Position numbers and translations under genes: made by a program | Notes under the pieces: model-generated | Seen by the model: only the letters and a program-made list of their open reading frames with translations | What the model was told of the DNA's origin: nothing | Database searches by the model: none | In this document: positions 8,779 through 17,238 of the stretch, in pieces | Numbering within the stretch: the stretch's first letter is position 1 | Layout of the letters: each line of letters starts with the position of its first letter | Source: Alcanivorax sp. | GTDB taxonomy: Bacteria > Pseudomonadota > Gammaproteobacteria > Pseudomonadales > Alcanivoracaceae | DNA length: 64,000 bases | Assembly: GCF_002733835.1 (NCBI RefSeq) | Contig: NZ_NVWY01000003.1 | Coordinates: 1 to 64,000, forward strand | Reading direction: 5' to 3'

Positions 8779-9939
8779 ATGAATCTGGATTTCAGTAATG
8801 ACGAAAAAGAATTTCGTAAGAGTATCCGGCAGTGGATGAAGGAAAATGTGCCTGATGATATTCGGCGCTGTACTGCCCGAGGAGCGATGCCAGACAAGAA
8901 TATGCAGCAACGATGGGAGCGTTTGCTGGGCAGTCAAGGTTGGCTCACGTCTACTTGGCCAGAACAATTTGGTGGCCCAGGGTGGAGTGCAACCCAGCGG
9001 TATATTTTCGATCAGGAACGCGCCTCGGCAGGGGCTCCGCCAACAAGTCCTTTTGGTGTGGCCATGGTTGGGCCGGTGTTATATACCTTTGGTTCTGAAG
9101 CACAGAAGGAACGGTGGTTGCCCGGCATTCAGCGTGGCGAAACGCTATGGTGCCAAGGTTATTCTGAGCCCAATGCGGGCTCAGATCTGGCCTCGTTAAA
9201 AACGCGAGCCACGCGTAATGGCGACCATTATTTGGTTAATGGTCAAAAAATCTGGACGACACAGGCCCATTGGGCAGACATGATGTTTTGCTTGGTGCGA
9301 ACGGATAGCACCGTGAAACAGCAGCAGGGTATTTCATTCCTGCTGATCGATATGAAAACCCCCGGGCTTGAAGTACGGCCGATTTATTCAATTGATGGGC
9401 ATCATCACCTTAACGAAGTCTATTTTACCGACGTGAAAGTGCCTGTGGAAAATTTGGTGGGTCAAGAAGGAATGGGGTGGACCATTGCCAAGTTTCTTCT
9501 TACCCACGAACGCACCACCATTGCCGGTGTGGCGGATATTCACTACGAAATCAATCGCCTTAAAAGTGCTATCGATGCGCTACCAACGGAAACAGATAAG
9601 CAGTTGGCGGTGCGTCGGTTGGCTGGCTTGGAAGTCGATCTTATGGCACTGGAATACACCAACTTTCGCACCGTTGCTGCCACAGATGAAGGCAAGCCGT
9701 TCGGCCCAGAATCGTCAGGACTGAAAATCAAAGGCACGGAACTACAGCAAAGGGTTTCCCAAGCGATGGTGGAAATCGGAGGTTTGATGTCTTTGCCATG
9801 GGATAACGAGGAGCCCATTGGGGAGCAAATTTTTAATCAGGCCAGTCGCCGCTATAACTTCCTGCGTGCGTGCACCATCTATGGTGGATCTAACGAGATC
9901 CAGAAAAACGTGTTGGCGAAGATGTTGCTCGGATTGTGA
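8779..9939 (+). CDS. acyl-CoA dehydrogenase, subunit 1
   Basis: 386 residues from the ATG at 8779, which has GGAGG five bases upstream. It has the acyl-CoA dehydrogenase fold: CQGYSEPNAGSD near residue 124 (FAD/substrate loop), IWTTQAHWADM near 155 and a C-terminal IYGGSNEIQKNVLAK. The position that is Glu in short/medium-chain enzymes (YEGT) is YGGS here, so the catalytic base must lie elsewhere or in the partner subunit. It is followed 8 nt later by a second, divergent dehydrogenase. Adjacent pairs of this kind form alpha2beta2 enzymes in actinobacterial steroid side-chain degradation (FadE28-FadE29 type). A heteromeric enzyme acting on a bulky or branched acyl-CoA is therefore likely by analogy. 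Confidence 0.85.
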   Translation: MNLDFSNDEKEFRKSIRQWMKENVPDDIRRCTARGAMPDKNMQQRWERLLGSQGWLTSTWPEQFGGPGWSATQRYIFDQERASAGAPPTSPFGVAMVGPVLYTFGSEAQKERWLPGIQRGETLWCQGYSEPNAGSDLASLKTRATRNGDHYLVNGQKIWTTQAHWADMMFCLVRTDSTVKQQQGISFLLIDMKTPGLEVRPIYSIDGHHHLNEVYFTDVKVPVENLVGQEGMGWTIAKFLLTHERTTIAGVADIHYEINRLKSAIDALPTETDKQLAVRRLAGLEVDLMALEYTNFRTVAATDEGKPFGPESSGLKIKGTELQQRVSQAMVEIGGLMSLPWDNEEPIGEQIFNQASRRYNFLRACTIYGGSNEIQKNVLAKMLLGL

Positions 9940-9947
9940 GGTGAAAA

Positions 9948-11063
9948 ATGGATTTCAAGTTACCCGAAAATACCACCATGATTGCGGATACCGCGCGCCG
10001 TTATCTTAAAGACAACTATTCATTTGACAGCTACATTGCACAGTTGAATGAGAGTAATCACCTTGAAGCGAATCGCTGGCAGGCCATGAATGATTTGGGT
10101 TGGTTTGGCCTTCCGTTTGCTGAATCTGTTGGAGGGTATGGCGGCTCATTGCTTGACGTGTGCGCCATTGTTCAGGAGTTAGGAGCCGCGCTTTGTCTTG
10201 ACCCTTTTGTCGATTTAATTGTTTCCCCCGGCAAGTTATTGGAGTTCGCCAATACGCCAACATCCTTGGCGTTGCTTGATCGCATTATTTCTGGTGAGGC
10301 ACGTGTGGCTTGCGGTCTTTATGACCGGCATGCCGGTTATCACGTGCTGAACCCTTCCTTGAGGCTAAACGGAGAACGACTTTCCGGGCAGAAGCACGTT
10401 GTGTCTGATGGTGGCGTTGCAGACGCCGTGCTCGTCTCCGCTATGTCTGGTGATGAGTTGGCCATTGTCGCGCTACCTTTCGACGCCTGTGACGTTGAAA
10501 GATATCGACTGCTCGATGGAAGCCGTGCTGCCAGTTTGACGCTTGATGATGTGCTCATCACAGACGAAATGGTTTTGTGTCGTGGTGATGCGGCAAAGCA
10601 AGCGGTTTCTGCCTGGTTCGATTATCTGTGCGCATTGGACTGCGCACGTATGTACGGCGCCTGCCGAGAGGTGTATCAGGCCACTCTGGAATACGCTCGA
10701 ACGCGTAAACAGTTTGGTACAACGATTGGCAGTTTTCAGGTAATCCAGCACTACCTTGTTGATGCGTTTATTGATCTCCAGCAGCTGGAATCCATGCTCT
10801 TGATGGTGTCAGTAAAAGGAGAGAGCGCAAACGTCTGTGAGCGCGGGCGCGCGACAGCGGCGGCAAAGGCTTACTACGCAAACCGGGCCGTTGGTATCAC
10901 TCAGCAAGGTATCCAGATCCATGGTGGCGTTGGTGTTACGGAAGAGCTGAACATTGGCCATTACTTCCGTCTGGTGACACATGCATCATTGAGTCATGGC
11001 GACCGAGAGCACCACATGTCACGGTTTATTCAGGCGGGGGAGAAGCAAAATGAAGTCGTTTGA
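9948..11063 (+). CDS. acyl-CoA dehydrogenase, subunit 2
   Basis: 371 residues, the second of two tandem acyl-CoA dehydrogenases. The N-terminal helical domain is recognisable (GWFGLPFAESVGGYGGSLLD), as is the C-terminal helical domain with ARTRKQFGTTIGSFQVIQH and IQIHGGVGVTEELNIGHYFR. The middle beta domain is shorter and less conserved than in subunit 1, as in the smaller chain of heteromeric acyl-CoA dehydrogenases. It starts 8 nt after subunit 1 with a GAGGTG ribosome site and overlaps the following oxidoreductase gene by 14 bp. Co-translation supports a joint enzyme; independent function cannot be excluded. Confidence 0.8.
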   Translation: MDFKLPENTTMIADTARRYLKDNYSFDSYIAQLNESNHLEANRWQAMNDLGWFGLPFAESVGGYGGSLLDVCAIVQELGAALCLDPFVDLIVSPGKLLEFANTPTSLALLDRIISGEARVACGLYDRHAGYHVLNPSLRLNGERLSGQKHVVSDGGVADAVLVSAMSGDELAIVALPFDACDVERYRLLDGSRAASLTLDDVLITDEMVLCRGDAAKQAVSAWFDYLCALDCARMYGACREVYQATLEYARTRKQFGTTIGSFQVIQHYLVDAFIDLQQLESMLLMVSVKGESANVCERGRATAAAKAYYANRAVGITQQGIQIHGGVGVTEELNIGHYFRLVTHASLSHGDREHHMSRFIQAGEKQNEVV

Positions 11064-12651
11064 TTTTATCGTCGTAGGGGCGGGCTCTTCGGGCTGTGTT
11101 CTTGCCAACCGGTTAAGCGAGTGCGGCAAGTATTCCGTTTGTCTTATTGAGGCCGGCCCCCACGATAATAGCGGTTTTATTAATATTCCGTTTGGACTCA
11201 TCGGTCTAATTAAACAAGGAAAGCGAAACTGGGGCTACGACACCGCGCCACAGAGTCACCTTAATAAAAGGCGCCTCTACTGGCCGCGAGGAAAAACACT
11301 GGGGGGCAGCAGCTCAATCAATGCCATGGTCTACATTCGAGGCCAACAACAAGACTATGATGACTGGGCAGCGCAAGGCGCAACAGGGTGGGCGTGGAAA
11401 GATGTGCAGCCGGTATTCAATGCACATGAAAACAATGAACAATACTCCGCTGACAATTGGCATGGTGTGGGTGGGCCACTGAATGTTACCCGAGTCAGGG
11501 ATGTTAACCCGTTAACCCCGCTGTTTATTAAGTCCGGTGAAGAGCTGGGTTATACCCGAAACGATGATTTTAACGGGCCGGAACAGAAAGGCTTTGGCCG
11601 GTTTCAGGTAACACAAAAAGAAGGGCGCCGATGGAGTGCCGCGCGTGCTTTCCTGGATCCTGCACGTGGCCGCGATAACCTGCACATCATGACGGATGTG
11701 CAGGTAACCAAGGTGTTACTGGATTGCGGCAGGGCGATTGGCGTCGAAATTTGTGATAGTGATGGTGCTCAATCGGTCATTCGTACGAACAAAGAAGTCA
11801 TCCTGTCCGGTGGGGCGATCAATAGCCCTCAGTTGCTGATGTTGTCGGGTATTGGAGAGCGAGAGCACCTATCGAAAATCGGCATCACCTGTTTGCAAGA
11901 CTCGCCGGAAGTTGGGGAGAACCTTCAAGATCACCTTGATATGACCGTCATGATCAAGGACAAAAGCCGTCAATCAATCGGCATGTCACCGTTTTTTATA
12001 CCTCGGCTGATTAGTGCCTTCTACCAGTATTTTCGTCATCGGCGCGGCTTTCTTGCCAGTAACGCGGCGGAAGCAGGGGCTTTTGTCAGCCTGCTCAGCG
12101 AGCCGGATCGTCCGGATGCTCAGCTACACTTTTTACCGGCTTATCTTCGAGATCATGGACGTCAGTTGACGCCTGGGTTTGGTTGTACGATTCATGTGTG
12201 CCAACTCAGGCCTAAGAGTCGAGGACAGATTCGATTGGCCAATAGCGATCCATTTGCTGCGCCTTTGATAGACCCAAACTATCTTTCTCATCCTGACGAT
12301 ATTCTTGTGCTCCGTGAAGGCGTGAAACTAGCCAGAAAAGTGTTTCACAGTCATTCTTTCAGCTCTGCTTTTGGCGGTGATGACGAACCGGCTTCCAGCG
12401 TGGAGAGTGATGACCAGATTGACGCGGATATTCGCCAGCGCGCTGAAACAATCTACCATCCCGTCGGCACTTGCCGAATGGGTAGTGATGAAAAAGCGGT
12501 GGTGGATGTCCGTCTGCGGGTAAACGGTGTGAAGGGGTTGCGTGTCGCCGATGCCTCGATCATGCCACTGTTGATCAGTGGTAATACGAACGCGCCATGT
12601 ATGATGATTGGCGAGCGAGCGGCACAATTCATTCTAGAGGATGCGCAATAA
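11050..12651 (+). CDS. GMC-family flavin alcohol dehydrogenase
   Basis: 533 residues from the ATG at 11050 (GGGGGAG upstream; overlaps the previous gene by 14 bp). It is a glucose-methanol-choline oxidoreductase. The N-terminal FAD motif GAGSSGCVLANRLSE is at about 10-24 and GGSSSINAMVYIRG near 80. The C-terminal active-site His lies in YHPVGTCRMG near 468, followed by the closing GNTNAP box. It is similar to choline dehydrogenase and to AlkJ, which oxidises aliphatic alcohols and passes electrons to the respiratory chain. As the last gene of the operon it could supply aldehyde or ketone to the ligase and beta-oxidation genes. A second GMC enzyme is at 30226. Confidence 0.85.
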   Translation: MKSFDFIVVGAGSSGCVLANRLSECGKYSVCLIEAGPHDNSGFINIPFGLIGLIKQGKRNWGYDTAPQSHLNKRRLYWPRGKTLGGSSSINAMVYIRGQQQDYDDWAAQGATGWAWKDVQPVFNAHENNEQYSADNWHGVGGPLNVTRVRDVNPLTPLFIKSGEELGYTRNDDFNGPEQKGFGRFQVTQKEGRRWSAARAFLDPARGRDNLHIMTDVQVTKVLLDCGRAIGVEICDSDGAQSVIRTNKEVILSGGAINSPQLLMLSGIGEREHLSKIGITCLQDSPEVGENLQDHLDMTVMIKDKSRQSIGMSPFFIPRLISAFYQYFRHRRGFLASNAAEAGAFVSLLSEPDRPDAQLHFLPAYLRDHGRQLTPGFGCTIHVCQLRPKSRGQIRLANSDPFAAPLIDPNYLSHPDDILVLREGVKLARKVFHSHSFSSAFGGDDEPASSVESDDQIDADIRQRAETIYHPVGTCRMGSDEKAVVDVRLRVNGVKGLRVADASIMPLLISGNTNAPCMMIGERAAQFILEDAQ

Positions 12652-12685
12652 AGATCGGCTAGAGAAAAGCTATGATAAAAGGTGT

Positions 12686-12724
12686 AATGCCGGAGTTGCA
12701 TGGAAGCAATTCCGGCATTTTTTT
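12686..12724 (+). terminator. Rho-independent terminator of the 4297-12651 operon
   Basis: A 14-bp stem (AATGCCGG... pairing with ...CCGGCATT, with one G-T pair) closes a six-base loop and is followed by seven T residues. It lies 35 bp after the GMC dehydrogenase stop. Confidence 0.9.
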
Positions 12725-12797
12725 GTGTGTCTTTTAGCAAACGGTGGTGACAGAGTCGTCAACTATTCAGAGGTTCCCTAAACCCCCTTGAGCATTA

Positions 12798-13682
12798 TTA
12801 TGCCGCCGGATTGCTATACAGCTCATGCAGTTGGCCACCTTCAGCGAACAACTTCTCACGCCACAGTTTTTCCAGCCCTTTGGTGTCATGTTGATCAGGG
12901 TGGAAATCCGGCTGAATGAACTCAGGAAGGCGCGAAAGGATTTGCGATACAAACCCGTTACGACCTAGCAAAATATTCAGACCTTTAACATTATCGCTGA
13001 TGTTGCCGAGCTGGCCGTCTTTGACAAGCATCCAGCTCCAGGTGATGCCCAGCATCGGCAGCAAGACGACCATCGAGGCGAGGGCTGCAGCCACGCGCTC
13101 TGTACGGCTGTTACCAATAAGCTCATATACGTCGTAGGCAACAGATTTGTGTTCCAGCTCTTCGAGCGCATGCCACTGCCATATTTTGAGCATTTCAGGG
13201 TCTGCCTGGCGTACAAAATTCTCGTCTTCAAGTAGCTGCTCGGCGAGAAGCGCAGTAAAGTGCTCCATAAACGTGGTGGCGGCTAGCCGAGTGCTCGGCG
13301 GCAACTTCTCTAGTATGGCCAAGCCAATTTTGACAAACCGATCTGGCGACTGCATGTCATAGCCGTACTCGGCGAGAATCTGGTTCAGCCTGTCGTGCTC
13401 TCGTCCGTGAATGGCCTCCTGCCCCATGAAGCCCGATATGGCCGCCCGTAGAGATTCGTCCTTAACCTGACCACGAAAGTGTCTAACGGACTCCATGAAA
13501 TAGCGTTCACCAGGTGGGAAAAAACCGGAGAGCATGGCAAAGAAAGTCGTTGCTGTGGCATTTCCAGCATAAAAATACTTTGGAATGGAATCCGGAAATT
13601 GAAAATTGATATGACGCGGTGGAATGCCCACCAGCGCGCCGCTGAGTTTCTTAATGCTTTTTACCGTATTAGACGAGCGCAT
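12798..13682 (-). CDS. PF10118-family protein, di-iron-like motifs (paralog 2)
   Basis: 294 residues from the ATG at 13682, which has GGAGG five bases upstream; an ATG 15 bp further out lacks such a site. It is a paralog of the 4297 protein. Candidate metal ligands are E59, E89xxH92, E140 and E175xxH178, with the same 30-residue spacing between the first two. A hydrophobic segment near 200-220 may touch the membrane. It is last in a four-gene minus-strand operon (hydrolase, AlmA-type monooxygenase, dehydrogenase, this gene), 41 nt after the dehydrogenase stop. The family has no established reaction that I can name; an oxidative role next to a Baeyer-Villiger-type enzyme is inference. Confidence 0.8.
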   Translation of the reverse strand: MRSSNTVKSIKKLSGALVGIPPRHINFQFPDSIPKYFYAGNATATTFFAMLSGFFPPGERYFMESVRHFRGQVKDESLRAAISGFMGQEAIHGREHDRLNQILAEYGYDMQSPDRFVKIGLAILEKLPPSTRLAATTFMEHFTALLAEQLLEDENFVRQADPEMLKIWQWHALEELEHKSVAYDVYELIGNSRTERVAAALASMVVLLPMLGITWSWMLVKDGQLGNISDNVKGLNILLGRNGFVSQILSRLPEFIQPDFHPDQHDTKGLEKLWREKLFAEGGQLHELYSNPAA

Positions 13683-13723
13683 ATCGCCTCCAATCAATAA
13701 TGTGATAGTTAAAGAGAAAAATG

Positions 13724-14590
13724 TCAGGCCATGCCCTGATGCGTTTTTTTATTTTTGCTGCTTTGCTGTTTTTTAAACATAATTTCAAGCAAGCGTTGGT
13801 AGCCTGTGGGTATCAGTCTCTGTGTGGTGTCCAGCATGACCGCGTCACCGCCTACCAAAACTCTTCGCCGGTTTTTCCGCACGCCTTTCAGGATGGTTCT
13901 AGCGGCAGCTTCGGGTGTGGTCATGGCAATTTTTTCGAACATGCTGGCAATCTCTTCTTTGTCGCCCATGTTCATGCTGCCCATGTCTCCCATGCGACTA
14001 TTACGCGCGATGTTAGTCTTTACTCCACCTGGATGAACGCAAGTCGCGCTGACAAGGCCGCCCGCGATATCCAGCTCTTCACGTAATGATTCTGTAAATC
14101 CGCGAACAGCAAATTTTGCGGCGTTGTAGGCTGACTGGGTTGGAACACCGATAATGCCGAAAACGCTGGAGATATTGACGATATGGCCTTCACCTATTTT
14201 CTGGAGATGGGGAAGAAATGCCTTTGTACCGTATACGACACCCCAGAAATTGATATTCATCAGCCATTCAAAGTTTTCATAGCTCATGTTCTCGACGGTC
14301 TCACCCAGTCCCACACCGGCATTGTTCATGATGAGATTTACTTTTCCGTGTGTTGATACGGTATCTTCCGCGTATTGATAAACCGCATTTTTGTTGCTGA
14401 CATCAACAACATGAGTGCTGATGTTGACGGCGTAGCCTGCCAGTAATTCGACCGTCTTCTCTAGGCTTTCTTCGCTGATATCAGAGATCGCTAAGTGGCA
14501 ACCTTCTTTTGCTAGAGCAATCGCCGTGGCTTGCCCGATGCCCGACCCGGCGCCAGTGATCGCCGCGACTTTTCCTGAAAATGATTTCAT
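13724..14590 (-). CDS. short-chain dehydrogenase/reductase
   Basis: 288 residues of classical SDR type: cofactor loop TGAGSGIG at about 12-19, NNAGVG near 89, and active-site Ser and YNAAK near 140-159. The Asp after the second beta strand (AISDISEES) favours NAD(H) over NADP(H). The start has GAGGCG at normal spacing. It lies directly downstream of the AlmA-type monooxygenase (10-bp gap) and upstream of a PF10118 gene, in the order repeated with other family members at 22050-26456. Oxidation of a secondary alcohol to the ketone used by the monooxygenase would fit, as would reduction or other alcohol chemistry. Some long-chain fatty aldehyde reductases are also of this shape. Confidence 0.8.
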   Translation of the reverse strand: MKSFSGKVAAITGAGSGIGQATAIALAKEGCHLAISDISEESLEKTVELLAGYAVNISTHVVDVSNKNAVYQYAEDTVSTHGKVNLIMNNAGVGLGETVENMSYENFEWLMNINFWGVVYGTKAFLPHLQKIGEGHIVNISSVFGIIGVPTQSAYNAAKFAVRGFTESLREELDIAGGLVSATCVHPGGVKTNIARNSRMGDMGSMNMGDKEEIASMFEKIAMTTPEAAARTILKGVRKNRRRVLVGGDAVMLDTTQRLIPTGYQRLLEIMFKKQQSSKNKKTHQGMA

Positions 14591-14600
14591 CGTTGCGCCT

Positions 14601-16112
14601 CTATATTGATGTGTTGCTCAGAAGTTTTTGGACGAGATTGCGTTTCGTTTTATGTAGGTTTGTCGTTTCGAATTTAAGGTGGCCATCATTCATTTTTCCA
14701 TAACGAAGCGCCGGCAGGTCGTGAAGATAATCGTTGAGGTTTTGCCAAGGATCTTTGTTGCCTTGGCGTGGCAGGCGGTCATCAGCACGTTGAATGTAGC
14801 CAGATCGAAGGTTGAGAAAGTTGACATCAGAGCCACACCCTTCCTCGTCGATAGGGGTCACCTTTTCTGCGCCTGTCTTGCGCATATGCTTGAGAAGCCG
14901 ACAAACAAATTCGGAGGCAATATCTGCCTTGAGGGTCCAGGACGCGTTGGTATAGCCAAAGACCAGTGCCATATTAGGCACTTTTTCAAGCATTAAGCCT
15001 TTGTACATCATGGTGTTTGAGAGATTGACGTGCGTACCATCAACACGTAGCTCTGCGCCGCCCAACATTTGCAAATCCAGACCGGTAGCTGTGACGATAA
15101 TATCGGCAGGTATCCAATCCCCAGATTCCAGTTTTATACCGGTTTTGGTGACATTTTTTATATGATCCGTCACCACGGAAGCCTTGCCTTCACGAAGCAC
15201 CTTGAACAGATCCCCCTTGGGAACTGCGCACATTCGTTCCTCCCATGGGTTGTAGTGAGGTTGAAAATGCTTCATGTCGATATCAGGCCCCAGTTGTTTG
15301 CGAGCAGCGGCCAGCAGTAATCTGCGGATCGCTTTGGGCTTACGAATCGATAGGTTAAATACGGTTCTCTGCAGCAGGATATTGCGTGTGCGCGCCATGC
15401 GGTAAACAAGCATTTCTGGCAGTACTCGGCGCAGGTTTTTCGAGATGAGATCTTGCTCAGGGACGGAGGCAACATAAGTAGGGGAGCGCTGTAACATGGT
15501 GACATGCGCAGCGCGGTCGGTCATCGCGGGCACCAGTGTTACGGCGGTGGCGCCGCTGCCGATCACGACAACTCGCTTACCCGTATAGTCGTATTCATCT
15601 GGCCAGTGTTGCGGGTGAATAACCTCGCCGCCAAAACGATTGATTCCAGGGATTTTCGGTGTGTAGCCGGCGTCATAGTTATAATAACCGGTACAGTTGA
15701 GGACAAACCCAGCGGTGAAAACTTCTTCTTCACCGGTTTCCTCGTTCAACGCGGTAACCGTCCAGCGATTGAATTCGCTGCTCCAGTCCTCGGCAGTGAC
15801 TTTCAGGCCAAAATGAATTTTCTTGTGGACCTGATGATGCTCAGCGGTTTCTTCGATGTAATTGCGAATAGAGGGGCCATCGGCAAGCATCTTGGTGTCT
15901 GTCCAAGGCCGAAAGTTATAGCCGAGTGTGAACATATCGGAGTCCGAACGGATGCCGGGATAGCGAAATAAATCCCAGGTGCCACCAACGCGCTTGCGTC
16001 GCTCAAGGATGCCATAGCGTAGATCTGGGCACTTGCGGCTTAGGTGACAAGCCGCACCGACGCCGGAAAGGCCCGCGCCAATGATCAGCACGTCGAGGTG
16101 TTTATGTTTCAT
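14601..16112 (-). CDS. almA: AlmA-type flavin monooxygenase (long-chain alkane)
   Basis: 503 residues closely resembling AlmA, the flavin-binding monooxygenase needed for growth on very long n-alkanes in Acinetobacter and Alcanivorax. FAD loop GAGLSG is at 12-17 and the conserved GGTWDLFRYPGIRSDSDM at 43-60. The Baeyer-Villiger signature FxGxxxHxxxWP is at 160-171 and the NADPH loop GSGATA at 185-190. It should use NADPH and O2 to insert oxygen into the hydrocarbon or a ketone made from it; whether AlmA attacks the alkane directly is debated. Its start overlaps the upstream hydrolase stop by ATGA. In Alcanivorax dieselolei, almA is controlled by the TetR-type repressor AlmR; a TetR-family gene lies at 26638. 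Confidence 0.85.
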   Translation of the reverse strand: MKHKHLDVLIIGAGLSGVGAACHLSRKCPDLRYGILERRKRVGGTWDLFRYPGIRSDSDMFTLGYNFRPWTDTKMLADGPSIRNYIEETAEHHQVHKKIHFGLKVTAEDWSSEFNRWTVTALNEETGEEEVFTAGFVLNCTGYYNYDAGYTPKIPGINRFGGEVIHPQHWPDEYDYTGKRVVVIGSGATAVTLVPAMTDRAAHVTMLQRSPTYVASVPEQDLISKNLRRVLPEMLVYRMARTRNILLQRTVFNLSIRKPKAIRRLLLAAARKQLGPDIDMKHFQPHYNPWEERMCAVPKGDLFKVLREGKASVVTDHIKNVTKTGIKLESGDWIPADIIVTATGLDLQMLGGAELRVDGTHVNLSNTMMYKGLMLEKVPNMALVFGYTNASWTLKADIASEFVCRLLKHMRKTGAEKVTPIDEEGCGSDVNFLNLRSGYIQRADDRLPRQGNKDPWQNLNDYLHDLPALRYGKMNDGHLKFETTNLHKTKRNLVQKLLSNTSI

Positions 16113-17077
16113 GGTGTAAGTCTCCGATCGGTGGAGCGTATGTGATTTCCTTGCGGGTCAAGGTGCTGAAGAAAGTCCAGCACTGCTCCGGTAAAAATAC
16201 TGTTGCGGTCACCCGCTACCATATGACCTGCTTGATGGATTACTCGGTACTTGGCATGTGGCACGAGGGCTAATAATTCCTGGGCTCCTGCTTCGCTGAG
16301 TACATCACTGTGATGGCCGCGGATGAGTAATATCGGTAATTTGAGTTTGCTTGCTGCAAGATTGAGTCGCGCTCGGCCGAACATGCCTTCATTTGCTTCA
16401 GGGATTACCGCATGATCAAGAAACGCAGGATCCCAGTGCCAATGGAGACGGCCATTAGCGTCCTGGCGGAGGTTTTTTCGCAAGCCCTGTGAGCTTGATG
16501 GTGCTTTTCGTGTTGGGTTATAGGCAGCCACGGCATCCTGAACCTGATCCAGAGAGTCGAAACCGTCAGGGTGGCGGCGCATGAACTCAATCACCCGGCG
16601 AACGCCTTTGGTCTCAAGCCGTGGGGCCACATCCACCAGTACCAGACCTCGACAGGGCAAGGGGGGCTCCTCCCCAAGGGTAAGCATGGCCGTCAGTCCG
16701 CCCATTGACGCTCCCACGATATAAGGTGATGTGGGAAGTGATTGGATGATGGCGCGGAGGTCTGATACCAGCGCGGTGCCGCTGTAATCCCCTTCAGGGC
16801 ACCACTGGCTTTGACCATGACCGCGGGCATCAATGCAGGTAGCGCAGTACCCTGATCTGGCCAGAGCTGTTGCCGTGTGCGCCCAGGCATGACGGGTCTG
16901 TCCGCCGCCATGCAGCAAAAGCACCTGCGGTGACTTCGGGTCCCCGAACTGGGTTGCACTAAGAACCAACCCGCCGTTTCCCGGGAACTGTATATCCCTG
17001 CCAGATTCCGGTGAGTGCTTTGAATCGCTGTAGGCAAGGCTTGCGAGGCTGTCGTGAGGATGCATCATTATAGGCAT
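16109..17077 (-). CDS. alpha/beta hydrolase
   Basis: Up to 322 residues. LLLHGGGQTRHAW near 50-62 forms the oxyanion region, GASMGG near 119-124 is the nucleophile elbow, the acid is likely Asp in RGHHSDVLS and the His is in QAGHMVAGD. It is an esterase or lactonase-type enzyme. It is first in the operon and its stop overlaps the AlmA start, so an ester product of a Baeyer-Villiger step could be cleaved at once (inference). The start is uncertain: ATG codons occur at 17077, 17068 and 17065, none with a ribosome site. A -10-like TAAATA lies only one base upstream of the first ATG, so the mRNA may be nearly leaderless. Confidence 0.75.
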   Translation of the reverse strand: MPIMMHPHDSLASLAYSDSKHSPESGRDIQFPGNGGLVLSATQFGDPKSPQVLLLHGGGQTRHAWAHTATALARSGYCATCIDARGHGQSQWCPEGDYSGTALVSDLRAIIQSLPTSPYIVGASMGGLTAMLTLGEEPPLPCRGLVLVDVAPRLETKGVRRVIEFMRRHPDGFDSLDQVQDAVAAYNPTRKAPSSSQGLRKNLRQDANGRLHWHWDPAFLDHAVIPEANEGMFGRARLNLAASKLKLPILLIRGHHSDVLSEAGAQELLALVPHAKYRVIHQAGHMVAGDRNSIFTGAVLDFLQHLDPQGNHIRSTDRRLTP

Positions 17078-17084
17078 TTATTTA

Positions 17085-17102
17085 TTTGGCCAAACAACCA
17101 AA
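17085..17102 (-). promoter_or_regulatory. palindromic operator (site 2) before hydrolase-almA operon
   Basis: Read on the minus strand the 18 bp are TTTGGTTGTTTGGCCAAA, matching sites 1, 3 and 4, followed by TAAATA as a possible -10. It directly abuts the start of the hydrolase gene. The surrounding 17108-17184 stretch holds no gene. Confidence 0.7.
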
Positions 17103-17184
17103 TATTAGCGTTTCTTCTACACAAAGAAAAGTCCTATTTGACGATATTGATGATCATTCAGCGGTGTGGCATACGGTGAGGACA

Positions 17185-17208
17185 GAAAAAAGCCCCCATA
17201 AAGGGGGC
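17185..17208 (-). terminator. Rho-independent terminator of the FadL-lipoprotein operon
   Basis: On the minus strand GCCCCC, a five-base loop and GGGGGC are followed by a run of T. It lies 30 bp past the stop of the large lipoprotein gene. Confidence 0.9.
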
Positions 17209-17238
17209 ATGAAAGTGCGTTAGCACAAGGGGAATATA

